A stretch of 64,000 nt of DNA, taken from assembly GCF_900086725.1 (NCBI RefSeq), contig NZ_LT574838.1:1649650-1713649 (forward strand), given 5' to 3'. Both the position numbers and the translations under genes were made by a program. The stretch comes from Bariatricus massiliensis. Its GTDB lineage: Bacteria; Bacillota; Clostridia; Lachnospirales; Lachnospiraceae. Below, one piece after another: positions 1-8,330 of this stretch (position 1 is its first letter; each line of letters opens with the position of its first letter). Under the pieces are notes generated by a model. That model did not search any database and was not told the DNA's origin. It saw only the letters and a program-made list of their open reading frames with translations.

Positions 1-389
1 TCCAACCCGATTACCCTCAGCATCTGCTCTACTTTCTCTTCATTGCCCTTCAGTTTCCCCTGCATCTTTAGGCTAAACGCAATATTCTTCTCCACCGTCA
101 GCCATGGGAACAATGTAGGCTTCTGGAACACCATGCTGCGCTCCGGCGACGGTTCCCGAACCTCATTCCCATTTACGGCCACCCTGCCGGTAGTCGGGTG
201 AATCAGCCCTGCCACCAGCCGGAGAATTGTGGATTTGCCGCAACCGGAAGGTCCTACCAGACTGATGAACTCGCCTCCATTGAGTGTCAGGTCAATCTCA
301 TTTAAGGCATGGGTCACTTCATCGTTCTCCACCTTTGCAAAACTTTTTGATACCCGTTCCAATTTTAACGTAACATTTTTCTCCGCCAT
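1..389 (-). CDS. ABC transporter ATP-binding protein, SsuB/TauB/NrtD type (C-terminal part outside window)
   Basis: ATPase subunit of an importer of the nitrate/sulfonate/taurine family; it would power the adjacent permease at the cytoplasmic membrane. The visible N-terminal ~129 residues contain a Walker A loop (GPSGCGKST, about residues 43-51), followed by the Q-loop region (FQKPTLFPWLTV), which is typical of SsuB/TauB proteins. The signature motif and Walker B lie beyond the window edge. The ATG at 387-389 directly abuts the stop codon of the permease gene, so the two are cotranscribed. The substrate cannot be read from the sequence; sulfonates, nitrate, thiamine precursors and riboflavin are all known in this superfamily. 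Confidence 0.9.
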   Translation of the reverse strand, partial: MAEKNVTLKLERVSKSFAKVENDEVTHALNEIDLTLNGGEFISLVGPSGCGKSTILRLVAGLIHPTTGRVAVNGNEVREPSPERSMVFQKPTLFPWLTVEKNIAFSLKMQGKLKGNEEKVEQMLRVIGL

Positions 390-1460
390 CTATTTTACAA
401 CTCCATTCTGCCATCTCAACACCCGGCGCTTAATCAGGTCAAGCCCCTTTGTAACAACAGTAAAAATAAAGCAAATCACAAACAATGCAGCAAACATTTT
501 ATCATAACTTGCCCAGGATTTAGCCCATGTCATATACCAGCCAAGCCCAGCCTTAACTCCCATCATCTCTGCAATCATAATTGCGACGCAGGCAGAGCTC
601 ATAGCCTGTGTGCACCCCTGCAGAATAGAAGGCATAGCATGCGGAATGGCAACTCTGAATATCAGCTGTCTGTCACCTGCTCCCAGTGTCCTTGCCGCTT
701 CGAAAAAGTCTTTATCCACATTAGAAATACCTGTCATAGATGCGACAGTAACCGCGAACCATGATCCCAGTGCAATAATAAATACCGCGCCTTTAAATAG
801 AGAAGTAGCTACGACCATCACTATCGGTATCCAAGTAGATGTAGGAATGGGACCCAGAAATTTGATAACCGGATTTACCCAATATCTCGCTCTTTCTGAA
901 TATCCACAAGTGATGCCGGTGACAAGCCCAAGGCCCACACCTATAAAATATCCTAAGAACAACAGCCGCAATGTATGCAGTGTACTTTCTATTAGATAAG
1001 CACGGTCAATCCATGCGATATTTAAAATGTAATTCATGCACGGAACAAACGGTTGCGTCAAAATACCTGTCTTTAACGTCAGATAATCGTATCCTGCAAG
1101 TAATAAAAACAATACCGCGTACAATGGTGCCTTATATAAAAGTTTGTCTATGACTTTCTTATCTCGCCTTATTCTTTTCACTATGGCGAACAAAAAGTAA
1201 ACGCAGTACGCACAGATAAATGCAATGATTACTCCCAGATATGTACCCGGATTATCGTTAGGACTTCCGTCCGGTATAATAAGATACTCCAAAATAGCGA
1301 TAACACCACAAATTATTGGAAGAAACATTATCACCCAGTCTAATATAATCCGTCCCCGAGTTTTTTTCTTTTCCTCCAATTCACGCAGCTGCTGTCTGGT
1401 CAGCTTGCCGGTATGGCCTGTCTCTCTTTCTTCTGAGCATTTTTCATTCTTTTGTACCAT
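390..1460 (-). CDS. ABC transporter permease, SsuC/TauC family, with long N-terminal extension
   Basis: Membrane subunit of the importer encoded with the ATPase at 1-389. The C-terminal ~220 residues form a normal BPD_transp_1 domain with the EAA loop (EAARTLGAGDRQ, near residue 255) that docks on the ATPase. The protein is 356 residues, whereas SsuC-type permeases are usually about 250-270. The extra ~110 N-terminal residues begin with a charged segment rich in Lys/Glu/Arg, followed by three predicted membrane helices (roughly residues 40-62, 75-95 and 112-128). The start has a GGAG-type ribosome site. No substrate-binding protein gene is in view; it may lie beyond the window or elsewhere. 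Confidence 0.88.
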   Translation of the reverse strand: MVQKNEKCSEERETGHTGKLTRQQLRELEEKKKTRGRIILDWVIMFLPIICGVIAILEYLIIPDGSPNDNPGTYLGVIIAFICAYCVYFLFAIVKRIRRDKKVIDKLLYKAPLYAVLFLLLAGYDYLTLKTGILTQPFVPCMNYILNIAWIDRAYLIESTLHTLRLLFLGYFIGVGLGLVTGITCGYSERARYWVNPVIKFLGPIPTSTWIPIVMVVATSLFKGAVFIIALGSWFAVTVASMTGISNVDKDFFEAARTLGAGDRQLIFRVAIPHAMPSILQGCTQAMSSACVAIMIAEMMGVKAGLGWYMTWAKSWASYDKMFAALFVICFIFTVVTKGLDLIKRRVLRWQNGVVK

Positions 1461-1503
1461 AAGGCATCCTCTCCTCGTATCTCATAATTAACTGCTGTCT
1501 TAG

Positions 1504-1525
1504 TTTAACAAACACGATTGTTTAA
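1504..1525. promoter_or_regulatory. Imperfect inverted repeat upstream of the ABC importer operon
   Basis: TTTAACAA-N6-TTGTTTAA lies about 45-65 bp upstream of the permease start. One position breaks the symmetry. It could be a regulator operator in the leader or promoter of the importer operon. No regulator gene is adjacent, so this is only a sequence observation. Confidence 0.3.
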
Positions 1526-1593
1526 GTAAAATTCAAAATTATAATGATTCTTCAAAGTCATTTGTTTTTTCTATATACTATATACAAAATTAA

Positions 1594-1637
1594 AAAAACC
1601 TCTGCTTCTCCATTTAAAAAGAAAAGCAGAGGTTTTT
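1594..1637 (-). terminator. Rho-independent terminator after the guanylate kinase-like gene
   Basis: A perfect 14-bp stem (AAAAACCTCTGCTT with its complement) and 16-nt loop, followed by a U-tract on the minus strand. It lies 13 bp past the stop of the gene at 1651-2340. The A/T ends would let it work in both directions. Confidence 0.85.
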
Positions 1638-1650
1638 ATATACCTGTACA

Positions 1651-2340
1651 CTATTCAGTTACTAAAGAAATCTCTTCCGCCAACTGCGGGTAGGCTTTCA
1701 GTTCACTCTCAATATAGCTTTCTAAAAAGGCCTTCATGCTATTCCGGCTGTAACGGTTTCCATGGATAATCTGTCCAAGACGCCGGACCGTATTTTCCAC
1801 CGTATCATCTACAAGGATATAGTCATACTGTGCGGCACCAAGTATCTCCTCCTGTGCATAGTCAAGGCGTTCTTTGATTACCTCGTCGCTCTCGGTATGC
1901 CTCTCATAGAGCCGTCGCTCCAGTTCCTCCCAAGACGGCGGCATCAAGAAGATAAGTGTTGCGTCCGGACAAAGTACCCGTATCTTCATCGCCCCGATAA
2001 TATCCGCCACTAATATTACATTCTTCCCCGCATTCCTCGCATCCTCTATTGTTTTTCTCGGGGTTCCATACCCGTTTCTATTATAGTAAGAATGCTCTAA
2101 CAACTGGTTCGACCGCGCCGCCCGCTCAAATTCCAGATGTGAGACGAAGAAATAGTCTTTGCCGTCAACTTCACCCTCATGAGGCTCGCGTGTCGTCATA
2201 GATACGCATTTTACTGCATTGGGATGCTCAGCCAGATACTGTTTAATCGCAGTACGCTTACCAACTCCACTCGGTCCGGATATAATTATCAACTGCCCTT
2301 TTTCCGCTATTTTATCAAAATATTCTTTTCGTTCACTCAT
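1651..2340 (-). CDS. gmk: Guanylate kinase-like protein
   Basis: Predicted to transfer phosphate from ATP to GMP (GMP to GDP) in the cytoplasm. The P-loop is GPSGVGKRT at residues 22-30. It is followed by the guanylate-kinase SMTTREPHEGEVDGKDYFF segment and a NGYGTPR element that corresponds to the family GNYYGT. The protein is 229 residues, slightly longer than the usual ~205. Two departures from the canonical enzyme are the Arg directly after the P-loop Lys (normally Gly) and a VADIIGA segment in place of the usual IDVQGA. It may therefore be a diverged paralogue rather than the housekeeping enzyme. The ATG at 2340 is preferred over a GTG 12 bp upstream because GAAAGGTG sits at ribosome-binding distance from it. 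Confidence 0.82.
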   Translation of the reverse strand: MSERKEYFDKIAEKGQLIIISGPSGVGKRTAIKQYLAEHPNAVKCVSMTTREPHEGEVDGKDYFFVSHLEFERAARSNQLLEHSYYNRNGYGTPRKTIEDARNAGKNVILVADIIGAMKIRVLCPDATLIFLMPPSWEELERRLYERHTESDEVIKERLDYAQEEILGAAQYDYILVDDTVENTVRRLGQIIHGNRYSRNSMKAFLESYIESELKAYPQLAEEISLVTE

Positions 2341-2468
2341 ACGCAACTTCACCTTTCTTTTTTCGCTCTTATTTTTCCTATATTTACATTATAATTGTTT
2401 ATTGTCTGAAACGTCAACCAAAGATAATTTGTTAACAAACATCTTCCAAAATTAACTATACGCTTTGT

Positions 2469-2526
2469 GTAAAGTTTGCTTGACACGCGCTTCCCAACGT
2501 ACTATACTGAAAATGTAAAGTTTACT
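2469..2526 (+). promoter_or_regulatory. Promoter of the NatAB-like operon with two flanking GTAAAG-TTTAC operators
   Basis: TTGACA (2480-2485), a 17-bp spacer and TATACT (2503-2508) form a near-consensus promoter. A short palindrome GTAAAGTTTAC lies just after the -10 box (2515-2525), and an imperfect copy GTAAAGTTTGC lies just before the -35 box (2469-2479), 46 bp apart. The mRNA would have a leader of about 150 nt. A second weaker match, TTGACA with a 17-bp spacer, lies inside that leader (about 2577-2605). The rest of 2341-2665 shows no gene. Confidence 0.7.
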
Positions 2527-2665
2527 GTACAGCAACAGGGTGACCAAATTGTTAAATTCGCTGGGTAATATATACATTGACAAAAACAAATAAATATAGT
2601 ACATTTGTATCAAGCGTATAGTACAATAATACAATATTCAAATATATTATCAAAAGGAGAGAGTC

Positions 2666-3439
2666 ATGATTGAGATTAAGAACTTATCTAAAATTTTCAA
2701 ACTTAACAAAAAGCAGATGGCAGAGCTAAAGACCAAAGATCCTGTGAAGACAGCCGTGGACGATTTAAGCCTGACTGCAAAGAAAGGAGAAATCTACGGT
2801 CTGCTTGGCCCCAACGGCGCAGGGAAAACTACGACGCTGCGTTGTATTGCCACCATTATCAAGCCTACAAAGGGTGAGATATATGTCAACGGGCATGAAG
2901 TACAGAAGGAGCCGGAGGCTGTGCGCACCAGCATCGGTTTTCTGACTAGTGACATTAAGCTGGATGAACAGTTCGATGTGGATTATATGTTCCAGTTCTT
3001 CGGCCGCCTCCATAACGTCCCTAAAGATGTGCTGAATCGAAGAAAGGAAGAGCTTTTTACATATTTTGGCATAAAAGAATTTGCCCATAAGCAAATCAAA
3101 GAGTTATCCACCGGTATGAAGCAAAAGGCAGCGATTGCAGTCAGTCTTGCTCACAATCCTGATATCGTGATTTTCGATGAGCCCACCAACGGCCTTGATA
3201 TCATTACCGCCAGAAGCGTAACCGACTATTTAAAGAAACTGAAGGACGAGGGCAAATTAATCATCGTATCCACCCACATTATGTCCGAAGCGGAAAAGTT
3301 GTGTGACCGCATAGGAATTATCGTGGATGGACGGAAAATTGCGGAGGGTACATTGGGCGAGCTTCTTCATGAGACTGGAGCCGAAGATTTAGAGGACGCC
3401 TTTTTTGAATTATATAGAAATAGAAAGGAGGAAGCATAA
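2666..3439 (+). CDS. natA: ABC exporter ATP-binding protein, NatA-like
   Basis: ATPase of an ABC-2 type exporter, acting on the inner face of the membrane with the permease encoded next. Walker A is GPNGAGKTT (residues 48-56), the signature is LSTGMKQ (147-153) and Walker B is IVIFDEPTNGLD (about 167-178), so all catalytic elements are intact. Length 257 residues is normal. A strong GGAG ribosome site precedes the ATG. The gap to the next gene is 1 bp, with its ribosome site inside this gene. NatA of Bacillus exports Na+ with NatB; here the substrate is inferred only from the similarity of the pair, and peptide or drug export is possible. Confidence 0.85.
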   Translation: MIEIKNLSKIFKLNKKQMAELKTKDPVKTAVDDLSLTAKKGEIYGLLGPNGAGKTTTLRCIATIIKPTKGEIYVNGHEVQKEPEAVRTSIGFLTSDIKLDEQFDVDYMFQFFGRLHNVPKDVLNRRKEELFTYFGIKEFAHKQIKELSTGMKQKAAIAVSLAHNPDIVIFDEPTNGLDIITARSVTDYLKKLKDEGKLIIVSTHIMSEAEKLCDRIGIIVDGRKIAEGTLGELLHETGAEDLEDAFFELYRNRKEEA

Positions 3440-3440
3440 G

Positions 3441-4658
3441 ATGAACGGAATCAAACAAATTTTTAAGAAAGAACTGGACCGTGTATTTAAGGATAAGAAA
3501 ATGATATTTTCCGTATTTCTGCTTCCCGTGCTCATTATGGTCGTCATCATGTCTATTGTAGGCAATCTGGCGTCCAACATGGAGGATGACATCGAAAATC
3601 ACACCTCTATTGTCTATATACAGAATGAACCGGAATCTTTCGCAGAATTTCAGCGGCAGGCCACTGCCAAGTATAGTTTGAAGTTCATAGAATCCGCCGA
3701 AGACAGAAAAAAGGCTGAGAACGACATTTTAAATGGCAAAGCCGATTTAATCATTGAGTTCCCTGAAAGCTTTGACGCACAAGTGGCCGACTATGAGGAA
3801 GGGGACACAATCCCTCAGATTAAAACATATTATAACCCTTCCGAGGACTATTCCAACAGCGCCTTCCGCAATATATCCGGAACCACGCTTGAAGAATACC
3901 GCCAGATGCTGCTGGCACAAAGAATGGGGAATCTGGAGCAGATCGTAGTCTTCGAAGTCAATTCCGACAATGACAATATGATCATTCAGGACGACAAAAA
4001 AGCCAGCGGGAAAGCCGTCGGTATGATGCTTCCTTACTTTATAACCATTCTTTTGTTCGCGGGAGCAATGGGTATCGGCTCTGATATGATTGCCGGCGAA
4101 AAGGAACGCGGCACTATGGCAAGCCTTCTCGTGTCACCAATCAAACGAAGTTCCATCGTTCTGGGCAAAGTATTTTCCCTTATGGCCATATCAGGACTCT
4201 CCTCACTGGTATACGTGATTGTCATGGTAGTCTGTATGCCGCTTATGATGAAATCCATGGCCCCGGGCTCCGGCAGCGATTTGAACCTGCAGCTATCCGT
4301 TTCCCAGATTGTAATGCTGGGCGCACTGCTGGTGGCAATCGCTTTCCTGTATTCAACGATTATTGCTCTGCTCTCCGTGTTCGCCAAATCCACGAAGGAA
4401 GCAAACACCTACATTATGCCGGTTTACATGCTCGTACTGATTATCGGACTTATTACAATGTTCACAACGGGTGAGGCCAATAACATAAATTTCTTTATTC
4501 CGATTTATAACAACGCTCTGGCATTCCAAGGAATACTAAGTCAGGACATCACAGTTATGCAGTATGTCGTGACGCTCATAGAGACATTGGCATTAGGCGG
4601 CATACTCACGGCAATCGTGGTGAAAGCATTTGAGACAGAAAAAGTAATGGCAAAATAG
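3441..4658 (+). CDS. natB: ABC-2 permease, NatB-like
   Basis: Membrane partner of the preceding ATPase, 405 residues. A first helix (about residues 20-42) is followed by a ~150-residue external domain. A cluster of five more helices in the C-terminal half then contains the GEKERGTMASLLVSPI stretch typical of ABC-2/NatB proteins. The start at 3441 is chosen because GGAGG lies 8-12 bp upstream; in-frame upstream codons would overlap natA. It shares the operon promoter near 2480. The exported substrate is not determinable from sequence. Confidence 0.83.
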   Translation: MNGIKQIFKKELDRVFKDKKMIFSVFLLPVLIMVVIMSIVGNLASNMEDDIENHTSIVYIQNEPESFAEFQRQATAKYSLKFIESAEDRKKAENDILNGKADLIIEFPESFDAQVADYEEGDTIPQIKTYYNPSEDYSNSAFRNISGTTLEEYRQMLLAQRMGNLEQIVVFEVNSDNDNMIIQDDKKASGKAVGMMLPYFITILLFAGAMGIGSDMIAGEKERGTMASLLVSPIKRSSIVLGKVFSLMAISGLSSLVYVIVMVVCMPLMMKSMAPGSGSDLNLQLSVSQIVMLGALLVAIAFLYSTIIALLSVFAKSTKEANTYIMPVYMLVLIIGLITMFTTGEANNINFFIPIYNNALAFQGILSQDITVMQYVVTLIETLALGGILTAIVVKAFETEKVMAK

Positions 4659-4679
4659 ATTTGTAAGGAAGTGATTCAA

Positions 4680-4913
4680 ATGAGAACAATGGAATTTAAA
4701 ATGGAACGGAACGGATTGATAGAAGTGGGTGACAAGGCAGTCGTCACAGAAGGCGTATTGCCCAACTCTTACTACTACACAATAGAGCCGGCAGTGGCGA
4801 TGAGCGGCAATTACCGTACCTCCGAGCGACTGAAATCCAAAGAGGGAATCGTGAAGGAAATCAAAGAGACCTCAAAAGGATTCTATATCATTGCTGAATT
4901 TGACGAACCGTAA
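4680..4913 (+). CDS. Small conserved-looking protein of unknown function
   Basis: A 77-residue soluble protein with no signal peptide or membrane segment. It alternates short hydrophobic and charged stretches (IEVGDKAVVTEGVL ... SKGFYIIAEFD), which suggests a small beta-barrel. It begins 21 bp after the NatB-like permease and has its own AAGGAAG ribosome site, so it is probably the last gene of that operon. I do not recognise a family. A GTG 9 bp upstream is an alternative start but is badly spaced from the ribosome site. Confidence 0.65.
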   Translation: MRTMEFKMERNGLIEVGDKAVVTEGVLPNSYYYTIEPAVAMSGNYRTSERLKSKEGIVKEIKETSKGFYIIAEFDEP

Positions 4914-4940
4914 TTACAGCAAAGTACTCTGTGAAGTTTA
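4905..4940. repeat. Left copy of an imperfect 36-bp direct repeat
   Basis: Matches 28 of 36 positions with 6549-6584; the shared core is GTAATTACAGC and the shared end is GTGAA-TTTA. The right copy runs into the stop codon of aspS. The left copy begins at the end of the small gene at 4680-4913. Together they bracket the zinc-ribbon gene pair. Confidence 0.6.
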
Positions 4941-5013
4941 AAACTAGATGCTGGGCATGCTTATGCTAGCAAAGCTTTTTCCCGCAGCCCATGCGCAGTT
5001 GTAACATAGTAAA

Positions 5014-5065
5014 AAGAACCGCATTGGTAGATTAGCGAATTCATTAATCTACCAATGCGGTTCTT
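5014..5065 (-). terminator. Long perfect hairpin, terminator of the zinc-ribbon genes and relative of the aspS leader terminator
   Basis: A 21-bp perfect stem with a 10-nt loop. On the minus strand it ends in GGTTCTTTTT, so it can terminate the zinc-ribbon transcript; on the plus strand it ends in TTCTTC. The element and its minus-strand upstream neighbour AGGGACGAC-TGTAGAAG recur in the aspS leader (8372-8414 and about 8533-8541). It is therefore a member of a sequence family, not only a local terminator. Confidence 0.75.
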
Positions 5066-5102
5066 CTACAGTCGTCCCTATTCCATTAGAATAGCTACTT
5101 GA

Positions 5103-5639
5103 TTAATCTGATATCCTAGTTACACGTATATGTCCCCACTCGCTCTCAGGATCAAGGTTTTTCACTTTATACTCGAATTCATGTTCCGTTAGTTTCAATA
5201 TTTTGAACCATTGTCTATATTTATCCGAATCTTTTTCAGCAATGCACAAAAAGCCGTCTTTAATTATCCACTTTTTATCCTCAACATCACTTGTATCTTG
5301 TTTTGTATGGATATAATAATCTAATGTTTTACTTTCATAAACATTGAGCTCGACTGTAATATTAAGATTTGTCCCTTGACCTTGCCACTTCCCAATCAAC
5401 AATTCTTCTTCACTTGGCGGCCTATCCTTAAAATAAAAAAAGAGTACAAGAGCGAATACAGCAAAAGCAATAGCAATGCTACCAACAATATAAACTTTTT
5501 TCTTATTACTTTTTAAAGTACTAACTTTATCTTGCAATGCAGCTTTTTTAATTTCCTTTATTGGACAACCACAATAAGGACATCTTTCAGCTTTATCACT
5601 TATTTCTTTTCCACACTCGCTACACTTAAATAACGCCAT
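5103..5639 (-). CDS. Zinc-ribbon, single-pass membrane protein of unknown function
   Basis: 178 residues. The N-terminal zinc ribbon has CSEC (residues 6-9) and CPYC (20-23). A linker follows, then one membrane helix (about 50-69) and an extracytoplasmic domain of ~105 residues rich in Lys, Asp and Glu that reads like a small beta-sheet domain (GKWQGQGTNLNITVELNVY). The topology would put the ribbon in the cytoplasm. It is 21 bp downstream of a related protein and shares its operon. Base composition is clearly more AT-rich than the neighbours, which suggests acquisition or relaxed selection. Function unknown; sensory or envelope roles are guesses only. Confidence 0.75.
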   Translation of the reverse strand: MALFKCSECGKEISDKAERCPYCGCPIKEIKKAALQDKVSTLKSNKKKVYIVGSIAIAFAVFALVLFFYFKDRPPSEEELLIGKWQGQGTNLNITVELNVYESKTLDYYIHTKQDTSDVEDKKWIIKDGFLCIAEKDSDKYRQWFKILKLTEHEFEYKVKNLDPESEWGHIRVTRISD

Positions 5640-5660
5640 TATATAGCCTCCTATAACTAG

Positions 5661-6434
5661 TTATGCATCCTTGGGATACCAATTTATACTTAGTTTGGTA
5701 TACTCCACATCTGTCCTTAATTCAACGCGTACACCGTCTTCATTTTTCCAAACATACCCCTTATTATCTATATCGCTGAACTTATTCTCTGATTCATATG
5801 ATTCATCAAACTTCCCATATATTTTAGTTAAATAATCAAGGAACTTATTAATTTCCTCCTCTGTATAGCTGTTATCATTTCCCTGCCAAGCAACAATACT
5901 AATTTGTTCCGGCTCACAGTCACCAGCCGCTTCGTGCTGATAATAATAGCTTACTTCTCCTTCATAACCCAGTATCTGTTTAGTCTGCTTTGCAATAACA
6001 AGTCCTGTGAAAATTTCTTCTTCCTTAACATCTGACGGTAAATCTTTTGCGTATTTCCCTAAATAATCAGAATACACACTAAGTTCATTATTTCCTGTCA
6101 TTTTTATGAAAACAACTATAATAGCTATCACAATTATAAGAACGGAAATCCCCAACAATACCTTCTTCTTATTTAACATCATTTTTTTAGCTATCTCAGG
6201 AATCTCTTTATCCTTAATTGCAATATCTCTCTTTATTGGATAGCCACACTTAGGGCACGCCTCCTCATTACCGCTCACCAGTGTCTTACATTCCGGGCAT
6301 TCTATCTTTTGCTGAGCTTTTTCTTGCTCTTTTAGTCGTCGCCTATACTCTCCTATATTAAAACCACAATTAACGCAATTCTCAGCTTTATCGCTCACTT
6401 CTTTAGCACACGATGGACACTTAATTAAAGACAT
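5661..6434 (-). CDS. Double zinc-ribbon, single-pass membrane protein of unknown function
   Basis: 257 residues with two N-terminal zinc ribbons: CPSC/CVNC (residues 6-9 and 20-23) and CPEC/CPKC (about 46-49 and 60-63). One membrane helix (about 91-112) and a C-terminal extracytoplasmic domain of ~140 residues follow. It has the same architecture as the downstream gene at 5103-5639, with one extra ribbon. Both probably come from a duplication. The DNA is AT-rich. No enzyme motif is visible and no function is assigned. Confidence 0.75.
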   Translation of the reverse strand: MSLIKCPSCAKEVSDKAENCVNCGFNIGEYRRRLKEQEKAQQKIECPECKTLVSGNEEACPKCGYPIKRDIAIKDKEIPEIAKKMMLNKKKVLLGISVLIIVIAIIVVFIKMTGNNELSVYSDYLGKYAKDLPSDVKEEEIFTGLVIAKQTKQILGYEGEVSYYYQHEAAGDCEPEQISIVAWQGNDNSYTEEEINKFLDYLTKIYGKFDESYESENKFSDIDNKGYVWKNEDGVRVELRTDVEYTKLSINWYPKDA

Positions 6435-6548
6435 ACTTCTCCCCCCGTTCTCATTAAATTATCATTCTTTATGAAAGTTATAAGTTACGTTTATTTTATC
6501 ATTTCTCAGATACAATCACAAGATGATTCCTACAGTTCAACATGTAGA

Positions 6549-6584
6549 GAACTGTAATTACAGCGGGATTCTCCGTGAAATTTA
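6549..6584. repeat. Right copy of the 36-bp direct repeat, at the 3' end of aspS
   Basis: Partner of 4905-4940 (28/36 matches). It overlaps the aspS stop codon at 6582-6584 and a weak hairpin ACAGTTC/GAACTGT (6532-6555) that may end the aspS transcript, although no U-tract follows. Its position at the aspS end is what suggests the left copy came from an aspS flank. Confidence 0.6.
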
Positions 6585-8330
6585 TTGCATTTCATCACAT
6601 ACTCTGATATGCACTTCTCTTAGCTGCTCCTTGGATACCTTTCCCGGAGCGCCGCACATCACATCCTGTGCCCTTTTATTCATAGGAAATGCTATCACCT
6701 CCCGTATGTTCTCTTCGCCGCCAAGCAGCATGACCATTCTGTCCAGACCGGGAGCGATGCCTGCATGAGGCGGGGCGCCATAACAAAATGCCTGATACAT
6801 GGCCGGAAACTTCTTCTTCACATCTTCCTCACACATCCCCACAAGCTCAAAGGCCTTTACCATAATATCCGGTTCATGGTTCCGCACCGCGCCGGAGGAC
6901 AATTCTATCCCGTTGCACACCAAGTCGTACTGGTAGGCATAGATGTCCAGCGGCTCCTTCTCCATGAGCGCTTTCATTCCTCCCTGCGGCATCGAAAACG
7001 GATTATGGCAGAACTCCAGTTTTCCGCTCTCCTCTCCGATTTCATACATGGGGAAATCAACAATCCAGCAGAATGCGTAGCAGTCTTCATCCATATACTG
7101 GGGATTCCTTCCGCCAAGCACCTTTCTCATAGCTCCTGCCGTCTTCTGTACTTCGCCCAGCTCATCTCCTAGGGCAAGGAATACCAGCTCTCCACCTTCC
7201 AGCTTAAGATTTTGTATGAACTGTTCCCTCACCGGATGTAAGTGCTTCGCCACACTCCCTATAAAGGCAAGCTCTCCCTTCTCATCTGGCTTGACTCTGA
7301 ACCAATACACTGTATTTCCGGTCAGTACCTCTATCTCCTTTTGGCAGCGCTCAATCTCCTTCCTGCTGCCCTCATACTGAGGGGCTATGACCGCCTTTGC
7401 GTAGGTTTTATCCAGCAGTGGGGGCACATCTTGAATCTCCAGCTTTATCCGCAAGTCCGGCTTATCTGTTCCATACCGCTCCAGCGCCTCCCTGTAAGGA
7501 ATACGGCAAAATGGCGCGGACGGCACACGGTGATACTTGCCATACTTTTCAAATACCGGCGGAAGTACTTTTTCTATGACTTCGAAAACCTCTTCCTGCC
7601 CGGCAAATGCCATCTCCATATCCAGTTGATAAAACTCTCCCGGGGAGCGGTCCGCCCGTGCGTCCTCATCCCGGAAGCAGGGCGCGATCTGAAAATACCG
7701 GTCAAAACCGGAGGCCATAAGGAGCTGTTTAAATTGCTGGGGAGCCTGCGGCAGTGCATAGAAACTTCCCGGGAAATTCCTCGAGGGCACCAAATAATCT
7801 CTCGCCCCTTCCGGGGAAGATGCCGTAAGAATGGGGGTGGTAATTTCCAGAAAACCCAGTTCTTCCATGCGCCGTCTAAGCTCAGCGGTGACTCGGCTTC
7901 TGAGAACTATGTTGTCCTTCACCGCAGGATTTCGTAAGTCCAGATAACGGTATTTCAATCTAATGTTCTCTTCGGCCTCCTTCGAGCGTCTAATCTCAAA
8001 AGGGAGTTCCTCATACTTACACCTGCCTAAGACCTCAATCCGCTCAGGCACCACCTCAATCTCTCCGGTAGGCATCTCATCATTTTTGCTGCTACGCACC
8101 CTTACCGTTCCCGTCACGGCCAACGTGCTCTCTCTGTTTATCTCCCGCAGCCTTTCCAGCATCTCCTCCGACTCTAACACAATCTGTACTATCCCGTAAA
8201 AATCCCTTAAAATCAGGAATCCCAGATTTTTACTCACTCGTCTCAGATTCTCATACCACCCATTCACACATACCTTTTGCCCCGCATTCTCTTTCCTTAG
8301 CTCTCCACAATTACATTTTTTATTCTCCAT
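6582..8330 (-). CDS. aspS: Aspartate--tRNA ligase
   Basis: Class II aminoacyl-tRNA synthetase charging tRNA-Asp in the cytoplasm, 582 residues. An N-terminal OB-fold anticodon domain (GELRKENAGQKVCVNGWYE) is followed by the catalytic core. The core has QFKQLLMASGFDRYFQIAPCFRDED (motif 2), the bacterial GAD insertion, and motif 3 with APGLDRMVMLL near the C-terminus. Differences from the usual bacterial enzyme include RADRSPGEFYQLDMEM where RADRQPEFTQIDIEM is typical, so this may be a second, diverged AspRS lineage. The start at 8330 has AAAGGAG upstream; longer in-frame starts run into the leader hairpin and are rejected. A long leader with a terminator suggests attenuation control. Confidence 0.9.
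   Translation of the reverse strand: MENKKCNCGELRKENAGQKVCVNGWYENLRRVSKNLGFLILRDFYGIVQIVLESEEMLERLREINRESTLAVTGTVRVRSSKNDEMPTGEIEVVPERIEVLGRCKYEELPFEIRRSKEAEENIRLKYRYLDLRNPAVKDNIVLRSRVTAELRRRMEELGFLEITTPILTASSPEGARDYLVPSRNFPGSFYALPQAPQQFKQLLMASGFDRYFQIAPCFRDEDARADRSPGEFYQLDMEMAFAGQEEVFEVIEKVLPPVFEKYGKYHRVPSAPFCRIPYREALERYGTDKPDLRIKLEIQDVPPLLDKTYAKAVIAPQYEGSRKEIERCQKEIEVLTGNTVYWFRVKPDEKGELAFIGSVAKHLHPVREQFIQNLKLEGGELVFLALGDELGEVQKTAGAMRKVLGGRNPQYMDEDCYAFCWIVDFPMYEIGEESGKLEFCHNPFSMPQGGMKALMEKEPLDIYAYQYDLVCNGIELSSGAVRNHEPDIMVKAFELVGMCEEDVKKKFPAMYQAFCYGAPPHAGIAPGLDRMVMLLGGEENIREVIAFPMNKRAQDVMCGAPGKVSKEQLREVHIRVCDEMQ

Noticed and set aside
5014..5065. Insertion-sequence end
   Set aside because: A single palindrome without a transposase or target duplication; better explained as a terminator related to the aspS leader.
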